From a virus: a stretch of DNA of 24,933 bases. Position numbers and translations under genes: made by a program. Below, one piece after another: positions 14,511-20,815 of the stretch; within the stretch, counting starts at the first letter, position 1, and each line of letters opens with the position of its first letter. The stretch spans positions 1-24,933 of the IMG/VR virus record IMGVR_UViG_3300027796_000297. The stretch is one strand, 5' to 3'. The notes under the pieces are model-generated. The model searched no databases. It was given only the letters and a program-made list of their open reading frames with translations, and was not told the origin of the DNA.

Positions 14511-15619
14511 GGAAGGGTCGCTCCGGCGGCGAGCGCGGCGAGCGCGGCGGCGGCGGTCGTCGGCGTCAGGCCAAGGGGGTCGCGGCGCAGGGTGTCCAGC
14601 GCGTCGCGTCCGCTGGTGGACAGGGTCAGCCGGGCGGCGACCGGCGGAAACAGGCTGTGGAAGGGGTTGCTTCCCTCTTCGGCGAAGGTGGACCAGCCCC
14701 GCCCGCCGCCGGTGGACGAGCAGCTCGACGCGCCATACAGATCGTCATAGCTGGCGAATTGGCGGGACACGCCAAAGCCGTTGGCGAGGGTGCAAGCGAT
14801 GTCGTTCATCGTGCTGGCGGCGCGCATCAGAGCGCTTTTGACCGGGTTGGCGGATTGGACGCGGGCCAAGGCGCCGATGCCGTTGCGCGCCGCTTCGGCC
14901 AGCCGTTGGACCGTCTCCAGGAAGGGGGCGGTCAGGCGGTCGACGCCGCCCTCCACCGCGTCCACGGCGTCAAGCGCGCGTTGGGCGCAGCTCTGCATGA
15001 AGACGCAGATCTGCGTCACCGCGTCGGCGGCGTCGGCGTAGAGGCGCTGGACGTCGTCGATGATGACGCCGATTTCCGCCACCAGCTTTTCCAGCCCCAG
15101 CCGCGCCGCCATCCAACGCAGCGGATCGAACAGCGCGCCGGTGATGGCGTCGGGGGCGGAGGCGGGTTCGCCCTCGTCGTCGAGAACGGCCAGCTCGATC
15201 TTGTAGCGCATCAGCAGCGGCGAGGTTTTCGACCGTCGCAAGGTGAAGGATTTCGGCGCGACCAGGGCGGTGACGCGGTCCAGCGTGTCGGCGAAATACA
15301 GCGCGACGTCGTCGGGATCCTGCCCGCGCGCCGCCGCCAGGATGCGCCGGTCATGCCAGTCCTTGAACACCGTCGCGCGCAGCGTTTCAAACCGCCCCGC
15401 CCCGTCGCGCCAGCCGGTGTGACCCTCCAGCGTGATGGTGGAGACGTCCCGACCGGCGGTGTCCGCCCAGGCGCCGCCCAGCGTCGGTTGCACGGTCAGG
15501 CGCGAGGGTTCCTGACGATTCAGCTCCTCGGGACGGATGGCGAAGGTCCAGCTTGTCGCGGGACCGCCGCCGTCCAGATAGAAGCCGATCTTGCGGTGTT
15601 TTTGGGGTTCAGGTGCCAT
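14507..15619 (-). CDS. Tail/baseplate protein between spike and LysM-gp25
   Basis: This 370-aa protein has an N-terminal ~150-residue domain with FAIRPEELNRQEPSRLTVQP, GRDVSTITLEGHTGWR and a helix RFETLRATVFKDW. This layout reminds me of hub-proximal tail proteins that precede LysM modules in contractile phages. Residues ~165-290 are helical (LEKLVAEIGVIIDDVQRLYA, MQSCAQRALDAVDAVEGGVD, LIRA-like helices). The end is Ala/Leu-rich. A Cys/Ser/Gly-rich loop (YGASSCSSTGGGRG) is odd. Start ATG 15619 follows AGGA at 7 nt, which is part of the repeated gap element. I cannot assign a precise homologue; gp53-like or DNA-circularisation-like proteins are candidates. Confidence 0.55.
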   Translation of the reverse strand: MAPEPQKHRKIGFYLDGGGPATSWTFAIRPEELNRQEPSRLTVQPTLGGAWADTAGRDVSTITLEGHTGWRDGAGRFETLRATVFKDWHDRRILAAARGQDPDDVALYFADTLDRVTALVAPKSFTLRRSKTSPLLMRYKIELAVLDDEGEPASAPDAITGALFDPLRWMAARLGLEKLVAEIGVIIDDVQRLYADAADAVTQICVFMQSCAQRALDAVDAVEGGVDRLTAPFLETVQRLAEAARNGIGALARVQSANPVKSALMRAASTMNDIACTLANGFGVSRQFASYDDLYGASSCSSTGGGRGWSTFAEEGSNPFHSLFPPVAARLTLSTSGRDALDTLRRDPLGLTPTTAAAALAALAAGATLP

Positions 15620-15631
15620 GCCCGCATCCTG

Positions 15632-15641
15632 CCGTCACGAC
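15632..15641 (-). promoter_or_regulatory. GTCGTGACGG element in the 15.64-kb gap
   Basis: On the - strand GTCGTGACGGCAGGATG is identical over 17 bases to the copy at 19.72-19.74 kb. Here its AGGA acts as the likely ribosome site of the 370-aa gene (7 nt to ATG). It lies in a 47-bp gap behind the spike gene. Confidence 0.5.
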
Positions 15642-15666
15642 CGGGCGGGGCGGGCGCCTTGGGCGA

Positions 15667-16458
15667 TCACCCGGCCCCGACGCCGGTGTCGCCGCCCTGC
15701 GCGTCGGGGTGGGTGTGGGTCTTCAGCCCGACGCCGTCGGCTCTGACGTCGCCGTTGGCCACCGTCACGTCGCCCTGGATGGCGGCGGCGACGCCGTCGC
15801 CGCCCGACCCGGACAGGCCGCCCTGGTAGGTCAGCCGCCCGTTCACCGTCACCGCCCCGGTGAAGGTCGATTGCGGCGCCGCGACGGTCAGCGTCGGCGT
15901 GGTCAGGGTGACGGACTCCTCGGCCTCGATGGCGACGGTTCCGCCGGGGGCGACGGTCATCCTGAAGCCGGTCGTGGCCAGGGTGATGCGCGCCGGGCTG
16001 TTGGCGGGCGGGGTCCAGCCGCCCGCCGCCTTGCCCGCCAGATCCTCGTGATCGCCCGACCCGATGCGCAGATAGGCTCCGCCGGAATGGAAAATCTCCA
16101 CCGACCCGTCGGGCGCGATGGTCCAGCAGGTGCCGGACGGGTGGCGCCGCACCTCGCGATTCTGTTCGGTGAAGCCGATTTCCCCGGCCAGCGGGTTGAC
16201 CCAACCGACGACGACCGGCGTCCCGTCGAGAAAGCCGCACAGCGCCAGCAGGCTGCGCCCGTTGCGGCTGTAACCGCCCGCGTCGGCCTCGCTGGCCGGG
16301 CGGGGCACGTCGGGAACGTCCCAGCTTCCGCTGTCGGAACTGGCGGTTCCGGCGGCGACCAGCGCGTTGGCGACCCGCCAACCATCGTCGAGAAACACCA
16401 GATCGACGCGGCGGCGGGACGGGTGAACGGCGACCACCTGGGCGACGCGCAGGGTCAT
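15667..16458 (-). CDS. Baseplate spike protein, gpV/gp45-like
   Basis: This 263-aa protein has an N-terminal OB-fold-like region (RVAQVVAVHPSRRRVDLVFL) and a middle with GRSLLALCGFLDGTPVVVGW. The segment YLRIGSGDHEDLAG is typical of the phage baseplate V family. The C-terminal part is a beta-helix of repeated strands (GTVAIEAEESVTLTTPTLTV; QSTFTGAVTVNGRLTYQGG). The end GVGLKTHTHPDAQGGDTG matches the His-rich, metal-binding tip of trimeric spikes (P2 gpV, Mu gp45). It would cap the tube below the hub and puncture the outer membrane. The start shows an ATGA overlap with the hub stop. Confidence 0.9.
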   Translation of the reverse strand: MTLRVAQVVAVHPSRRRVDLVFLDDGWRVANALVAAGTASSDSGSWDVPDVPRPASEADAGGYSRNGRSLLALCGFLDGTPVVVGWVNPLAGEIGFTEQNREVRRHPSGTCWTIAPDGSVEIFHSGGAYLRIGSGDHEDLAGKAAGGWTPPANSPARITLATTGFRMTVAPGGTVAIEAEESVTLTTPTLTVAAPQSTFTGAVTVNGRLTYQGGLSGSGGDGVAAAIQGDVTVANGDVRADGVGLKTHTHPDAQGGDTGVGAG

Positions 16459-17864
16459 CGGTAGGGTCCTCCAAGGAATTCGGCCCGATAGGGCAGGTCG
16501 GCGCGGCGGGAGCGCTCCAGAAATCCGGTGCAGCGGTCCAGGGTCAGGGCCGTGGTCCAGGCGCGCAAAGGCTTGATCGTGTGGGCGACGGTCGTGATGT
16601 AGCCCTCCATGGTCAGGCCGCCGCGCGTCAGCCGCAGGCGCCGCCCGATCTTCAGCGTCTCGCTGCCCTTGACCGTCGCGGTCACGGATTCAAAGACGCT
16701 GTTGTCCCGGTTCATGGCTTTGAGCTGTTCGGCGCGGGTCCGGCGCCACGCGATGTGGCGGTCGGCCAGGGCCATGCGCTCCGCCGCCGGGGCGGCGGTG
16801 GGGGAAAGGGCGATGATCGGGCCAAGCGCGGTGTCCCGCTTCATCGCCTTGCGCCCGTACAGCTCCAGCCGCGCGTTCGGGTGGTCGCGGTCGTCCAGGC
16901 CGGGGACGGTCTGTTGGTTGACGGCGTTGTTGGTCAGGGCGGCGGCCTGCCCCGGCGGCACGACGTACCAGTTGGCGACGTTCGCGTCGGCGCGCCGCGC
17001 CGACCAGGACGCCACGTCGTCGATCGACAGGGCGACCATGCCGGGATCGCGCGCGCCGGGCATGATGAAACGCCCGTCGACGTCCTTGTAGGGCGTGGGC
17101 CGGAAGCGGAGGACCGGGCCGCTTTCCTCATCCTCGACAAACAGCTCGTTCCAGGGGCGATCCACGAACGCGTTCAACAGGGTCCAAACCGATTCTTCGG
17201 TCGGGGCCGTCATGCCGGGGATCAGCGCGCCGTCCACCGCCCCGGCGTCCAGCCGGAAGGGGCGCAGCGTTTTGCCTTCCACGGCGAACAGGGCCTGGAT
17301 CGCCGGGTTGGCGACGCGGGTGATGATCGTCTCCATAAAGGAAACCACCGGCATGACCCGCGCGCCCATCCCGTCTTTGCTGCTCAGCATCAGTTCCGAC
17401 AGGATCGGTTCGCTTCCCGGTTGGCGCGATTGGGGGCGGGCGGCGGTGATCTGCAACAGCTTCGCGCAATCATGGCCCTGAATGGTGACGGCGCGGTTCA
17501 CCGCGCCATCCTCGCCCACGGATTCGGCGCGCTGCACCGAATCGATAAAGCCGCGCATCACCAGGGGAAGCGGGCCGTCGCCCGTCGGGGTTCGGCTGGC
17601 GCGGATTTCCACCAGATCCATCGGTTCGGCCAGAGCGTAAACGGTGTCCTGCCCGTCGCGGGACCGATCCGCGACGGTGATGGAAAAATTGCCGTTGCCG
17701 TCCAGCAGGGACGTGTTGACCGTGACGTCTCCGGCGGTTCCCAGATAAGGCGTCAGGTCCAGATCGCGGGCGGCGGCGGCGAAACGCTCCGCCACGCCGT
17801 TGCGGCGGGCCACCAGCTTGACGAGGCGAACTTGGACGCGCGGGGCGTGGGTGCGGACGGGCAT
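16455..17864 (-). CDS. Baseplate hub protein, gpD/gp44-like
   Basis: This protein is 469 aa from ATG 17864, which overlaps the previous stop as TGATG; GTG 17867 is an alternative. Its position before the spike, its length and a pattern of beta-barrel segments fit the hub family (P2 D, Mu gp44, T4 gp27). They include VNTSLLDGNGNFSITVADRS near 48-67, YALAEPMDLVEIRASRT, LPLVMRGFIDSVQRAESVGE and VTIQGHDCAKLLQI. The second half has TLLNAFVDRPWNELFVEDEE and VLRFRPTPYKDVDGR, then a C-terminal segment SETLKIGRRLRLTRGGLTME typical of hub barrels. It should form the trimeric hub between tube and spike. Confidence 0.8.
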   Translation of the reverse strand: MPVRTHAPRVQVRLVKLVARRNGVAERFAAAARDLDLTPYLGTAGDVTVNTSLLDGNGNFSITVADRSRDGQDTVYALAEPMDLVEIRASRTPTGDGPLPLVMRGFIDSVQRAESVGEDGAVNRAVTIQGHDCAKLLQITAARPQSRQPGSEPILSELMLSSKDGMGARVMPVVSFMETIITRVANPAIQALFAVEGKTLRPFRLDAGAVDGALIPGMTAPTEESVWTLLNAFVDRPWNELFVEDEESGPVLRFRPTPYKDVDGRFIMPGARDPGMVALSIDDVASWSARRADANVANWYVVPPGQAAALTNNAVNQQTVPGLDDRDHPNARLELYGRKAMKRDTALGPIIALSPTAAPAAERMALADRHIAWRRTRAEQLKAMNRDNSVFESVTATVKGSETLKIGRRLRLTRGGLTMEGYITTVAHTIKPLRAWTTALTLDRCTGFLERSRRADLPYRAEFLGGPYR

Positions 17865-19723
17865 CACGCCACCCCCCAGGGCTGCGGCGGGCGGATCGGG
17901 GCGACGGTTCGATGTTCCACGTTCAAAACCTCTCCATTCGGTCCTTCATGCACGATGCGCAGGGGATCAATCCTGAAAGACAGGTCCATGGCCGGTTGGG
18001 GCCGGATGTTGCGGTCGCCGCCGGGGATCGGCGTGCCGACCGGCGGCCCTTCCAGCCGGGGCGGGCTGGGCGCGTGGTCCTTCGGGGCGGACAGCGTTGG
18101 GGCGGCGAGCGTTGGGGCGCCCGCCCGCCCGATGGGCGCGGCGAATTGAGGGGCGCGGCTTGGGGAAGCAACACCTAAGGTTGATGCCGATGCAACAGTT
18201 GTATCGCTATACGGGATGGCGCCGGACAGCGGACCGGAACGCGCGGCTTGGTCGGGGGCGGGCGGCGGCTGTCGCGTCGTTGGAAGCAGGGCGGGCGGCG
18301 GGAGAAGGGCGGGCGCGGGGCCGCCCTCCTCCCGGTCACTCCCCTCGGAACGCGCCGGGGCAGGGCCAAGCCGCCATCCGCCGTCGCCGGGCGTCGTCGG
18401 GCTGTCGGCGACCGGCGCGCGTCCCTCCGCGTGGCTCAGAAGGGAGGCGTCCGGGCGGGGGGAGGGGAGGGCGCCGACGCCGCGCGTCGGCGACGACCAA
18501 GCGTCCGGCAGGGTCAAGAACGGGGCGAGGGGCGCGGCGACCGGACGCGTGATGGAATGAGCCACGCCCGCCGCCGCCCGCGCGCTTGACGGCGGCGGAA
18601 GCGCGGGCGTGAACGGCGGCGGCGCGGGCAGGGGCGGAAGCGGGGCCGCCGCGTGTCCCATCTCCGGCTTGACCGGAGAGGGGAGGGCGGGCGACTGGCT
18701 GACGCCGCCCCCGGATCGGACGCCCGCCGTTCCGGTTGGGTCCGGGGTGGAGAGGGCAGGGGGGGCCGACCAGGGCGCGGCGCCGCCGACGGTCGCCGGT
18801 TCCCGTGGGGCGACCCCGCCCGCGCCGAACGGGCTGGCGTCACGGCGGCCCGCCTCCGCGTGGGGTGTGACCGCACCGATCCGCCCGATGACGGGGGCGG
18901 GGGTGGCGGGAAGGGCAGGGGGGAGCGGGATCGGCGCGGGATGACGCGGGTCGTCGTCGGATCGGCGCGGCGGCGCGTCGATTGGCGGCGCCTCCATCGG
19001 GCGCGAACGGGTCGGGGCGGGGCGCTCAGGCGGGGCGGGAACGGGCGTCGTCCCGCCCTCCCCCGCCGCTTGCGCCGTGGGAATCGCCGGAGTCGTCGGC
19101 GAAGCCGCCCGCTCCCGGTCCAGCGGGGCCGGGTGGCCGGGCGCGCCGTCGCCGCCGATGGGCGCGAGGGTCACGCCCGCCTGTTGGCCCATCGGTTGGT
19201 TTGCGGCGGCTTCAAGCCCGCTCGCGGGCGACGTCGGCGGGAACGGCGCGTCGTCCGGCGGGGCGTCCGCCGTCCGGCGGGCGGGCGGGGGCGGGGGCGC
19301 GGCGGGAACGGGGGTCAGGCCCGGTTCCTGCGGCGGCGCGGCGTGGCGGCTTCCCCGCAGGATGTGGCCGCCCACGCGGACCAGATGCCGCCGCCGGGCC
19401 TCGTCGTCGGGGAAGGCCGCCGCGTGGCGGTCGTGCCAGATCAACCAGTCCGCCGCGTCGATGGCGCGCAGGGCGGCGGCGGTTCCGCCGGGGCGCAGCC
19501 GCCGCAGCGCCTCATACTGGTCTTGCAGGCGGGGCAGGTCCGCCGCGACGTCTTGCAGGGCGGGGTGGGTCGGATCCAGGTCGGACAGGGCTTTGCCGTC
19601 CTGGCCGGACTGGCGGATGGCGGAGCGGACGCGGTCGAGGGCGGCGGCGACGCCCTCGGCGTCCAGGGACATCGGAAAAAGATCGGACACGGCGGTGGCC
19701 CATGCGGTGAGGCTATGGGCCAT
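17864..19723 (-). CDS. Pro/Ala-rich protein in the tape-measure position
   Basis: The protein is 619 aa from ATG 19723 (MAHSLTAWATAVSDLFPMSL). It lies exactly where contractile tails encode the tape-measure protein, between the chaperone pair and the hub. Yet residues ~130-570 are low-complexity Pro, Ala, Gly, Arg and Ser (for example PVPAAPPPPPARRTADAPP), about 30% Pro in a stretch I counted, with no coiled coil and no hydrophobic segment. Only the first ~125 residues (helical, AALDRVRSAIRQSGQDGKAL to DWLIWHDRHAAAFPDDEARR) and the last ~45 (DLSFRIDPLRIVHEGPNGEV) look ordered. A tape measure is normally helical, so this is either an unusual extended one or a different protein. A Met 15 residues upstream would read through the repeats and is not preferred. 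Confidence 0.7.
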   Translation of the reverse strand: MAHSLTAWATAVSDLFPMSLDAEGVAAALDRVRSAIRQSGQDGKALSDLDPTHPALQDVAADLPRLQDQYEALRRLRPGGTAAALRAIDAADWLIWHDRHAAAFPDDEARRRHLVRVGGHILRGSRHAAPPQEPGLTPVPAAPPPPPARRTADAPPDDAPFPPTSPASGLEAAANQPMGQQAGVTLAPIGGDGAPGHPAPLDRERAASPTTPAIPTAQAAGEGGTTPVPAPPERPAPTRSRPMEAPPIDAPPRRSDDDPRHPAPIPLPPALPATPAPVIGRIGAVTPHAEAGRRDASPFGAGGVAPREPATVGGAAPWSAPPALSTPDPTGTAGVRSGGGVSQSPALPSPVKPEMGHAAAPLPPLPAPPPFTPALPPPSSARAAAGVAHSITRPVAAPLAPFLTLPDAWSSPTRGVGALPSPRPDASLLSHAEGRAPVADSPTTPGDGGWRLGPAPARSEGSDREEGGPAPALLPPPALLPTTRQPPPAPDQAARSGPLSGAIPYSDTTVASASTLGVASPSRAPQFAAPIGRAGAPTLAAPTLSAPKDHAPSPPRLEGPPVGTPIPGGDRNIRPQPAMDLSFRIDPLRIVHEGPNGEVLNVEHRTVAPIRPPQPWGVA

Positions 19724-19727
19724 CCTG

Positions 19728-19737
19728 CCGTCACGAC
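19728..19737 (-). promoter_or_regulatory. GTCGTGACGG element before the Pro-rich gene
   Basis: On the - strand CCGTCGTGACGG forms a perfect 5-bp dyad around GT, the most symmetrical copy. GTCGTGACGGCAGGATG continues into the start codon of the Pro-rich gene, identical to the 15.63-kb copy over 17 bases. The ATG follows AGG directly, so ribosome-site spacing is poor here. Confidence 0.5.
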
Positions 19738-19747
19738 GGGGGCGCCG

Positions 19748-19786
19748 CCGATCATTCGGGCCGATCATTTGCGCCGATCATTCGTA
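19748..19786. repeat. Three tandem 13-bp repeats
   Basis: CCGATCATT recurs at 19748, 19761 and 19774 with an exact 13-bp period; the units are CCGATCATTCGGG, CCGATCATTTGCG and CCGATCATTCGTA. The array fills most of the 54-bp gap before the Pro-rich gene, and its third unit overlaps the last codons and stop of the chaperone frame. Such phased repeats behave as regulator or iteron sites elsewhere. A slipped duplication of the gene end is the simple alternative. Confidence 0.75.
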
Positions 19787-20110
19787 ATGGTCGGCGGCGA
19801 TCTCGTCCCATCCGTCGGACCCGTCGTCGCCGTCCGCCGCCGCCGCCCGCTCCAACGCCGCGATTTCGGCGTCGAAATCGGGGTTGACGACCTCGTCCTT
19901 CAACCGGGGATCATCCAGGAAACGATGCGCCCACCAGTCGATCAGCATGTCGTCCTGGCCGGTGTCGAGGAAACGCGGGTCGGTGGGCGACAGATTGTAG
20001 CGGCGGCGGAAATGGAACTCGACGGTTTCGCTGAGTTCCAATCCCCAGGCCCGCGCGTTACGGCTGAGACGTTCGGCGAAAGGTCTCCTCCTCGTCGAGG
20101 AGCCTCCCAT
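19778..20110 (-). CDS. Tail assembly chaperone, frameshift extension
   Basis: This frame is open for 110 codons from ATG 20110, but that ATG has only AAGG at 3 nt and the first 11 codons overlap the upstream chaperone ORF in another frame. I read it as the extension of the 106-aa protein through a +1 shift at ACC_TTT_C (20078-20084). That would give a ~199-aa fusion joining at Phe100 to AERLSRNARAWGLELSETVE. The frame continues VEFHFRRRYNLSPTDPRFLD and MLIDWWAHRFLDDP, with an acidic end (DGDDGSDGWDEIAADHYE). Tail chaperones made by frameshifting (lambda G/GT, P2 E/E', Mu 41/42) recruit the tape measure and tube subunits. Independent initiation at 20110 remains possible. Confidence 0.65.
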   Translation of the reverse strand: MGGSSTRRRPFAERLSRNARAWGLELSETVEFHFRRRYNLSPTDPRFLDTGQDDMLIDWWAHRFLDDPRLKDEVVNPDFDAEIAALERAAAADGDDGSDGWDEIAADHYE

Positions 20111-20378
20111 GCACCTTGTAGAGGGTGGCGACGTCGTCGGCGTCGAGCGGGTCGAGCGTTTCGACGTTCCAATCCCGGCTGGGGCCGGACACCATCAGAA
20201 CGCCGATGGTCGCCATCGCGGCGGCGCTGTTCCACAGCGTCGCGTCGTTGACCGGCCCGCCCAGGATGCGCGTCGTTTCGGCGTGGATGCGGAACTGGTC
20301 GCGCATGATCCGGCGTCGGAACACAAAGTCGCCGACGCCGTCCACGCTGACCGGATAGCTGCGGTCAGGGTTGCTCAT
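20058..20378 (-). CDS. Tail assembly chaperone, short form
   Basis: This 106-aa protein starts with a TGATG overlap on the tail-tube gene. Residues include FRRRIMRDQFRIHAETTRIL and the helical segment NDATLWNSAAAMATIGVLMV, ending DPLDADDVATLYKVHGRLLDEEETFRR. This is the position and size of the short chaperone (G-type) in contractile and siphovirus tails. Its last seven codons overlap the following frame, which lies +1 relative to it. ACC TTT CGC at codons 99-101 is the likely slip site, because the same Phe tRNA reads TTT and TTC. Confidence 0.75.
   Translation of the reverse strand: MSNPDRSYPVSVDGVGDFVFRRRIMRDQFRIHAETTRILGGPVNDATLWNSAAAMATIGVLMVSGPSRDWNVETLDPLDADDVATLYKVHGRLLDEEETFRRTSQP
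20078..20084 (-). other. Candidate +1 frameshift site ACC_TTT_C
   Basis: In the 53-bp overlap of the two chaperone frames the - strand reads ACC TTT CGC CGA in the first frame. A one-base forward slip of tRNA-Phe from TTT to TTC puts the ribosome on GCC GAA CGT of the second frame. The site resembles the UCC_UUU_CGU +1 site of influenza PA-X. TTT is a rare Phe codon in such GC-rich genes. A -2 shift, as in Mu, would give the same frame. Confidence 0.5.
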
Positions 20379-20800
20379 CAGAGGCTGGTCCCCACGACGT
20401 CCAGGGCCTTCAGGGTGGCGGTCTGCGCGACGATCTTGTTGGCGGTGATCGTCGTGTCGCCGCTTTCATAGGAACAGCCGATGTATTTGCGCAGAAGGCG
20501 GCCGCTGTCCTTGCTGTAGATGCACAGGTCGAACACCAGACCGCGCAGGACGTCGTCGCCGTTCTGCGGGGCGACGCCGGCGTCGCGCATGTTGTGCCGC
20601 ATCATCACCAGGGCGCTGACGGTCAGGATGTGCGTGGCCTTGGTCGGTACATATTCCTGAACATGGATGTCGCCGATGCCGACGGCTTCCTCCATCGGGT
20701 AGCTGTCCGCCATTTTGACGGATTGGACGAGGCCGATCACCTTGCCGTCAAATTCGACGACGATCCGGTTGCCGGAATGGGTTTGCAAGTTCTCGCGCAT
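20378..20800 (-). CDS. Tail tube protein
   Basis: This 140-aa protein lies directly after the sheath. It fits T4 gp19-like tube proteins: NRIVVEFDGKVIGLVQSVKM at ~11-30, then YPMEEAVGIGDIHVQEYVPT, HILTVSALVMMRHN and a beta-rich second half (VFDLCIYSKDSGRLLRKYIG; SYESGDTTITANKIVAQTA). Tube subunits of this type stack as hexamers inside the sheath. The sequence AAGAAGGAC before the ATG acts as the ribosome site in the 15-bp gap after the sheath stop. The next gene starts in its stop codon (TGATG). Confidence 0.85.
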   Translation of the reverse strand: MRENLQTHSGNRIVVEFDGKVIGLVQSVKMADSYPMEEAVGIGDIHVQEYVPTKATHILTVSALVMMRHNMRDAGVAPQNGDDVLRGLVFDLCIYSKDSGRLLRKYIGCSYESGDTTITANKIVAQTATLKALDVVGTSL

Positions 20801-20815
20801 GGCGGGTCGTCCTTC

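Noticed and set aside
19724-19768. A start 15 codons upstream for the Pro-rich protein
   Set aside because: The added codons would be the 13-bp repeats and the GTCGTGACGG element, giving a run of Arg, and there is no ribosome site.
20066-20100. A classical -1 slip of X_XXY_YYZ type in the chaperone overlap
   Set aside because: The second frame is +1 (or -2) relative to the first, so a -1 shift would not enter it, and no heptamer of that type is present.
18653-20251. A 532-codon + strand frame opposite the Pro-rich gene
   Set aside because: The - strand frame joins exactly to the hub gene (TGATG) and has ordered ends, whereas the + frame is Arg/Gly-rich without a domain and crosses the chaperone genes.
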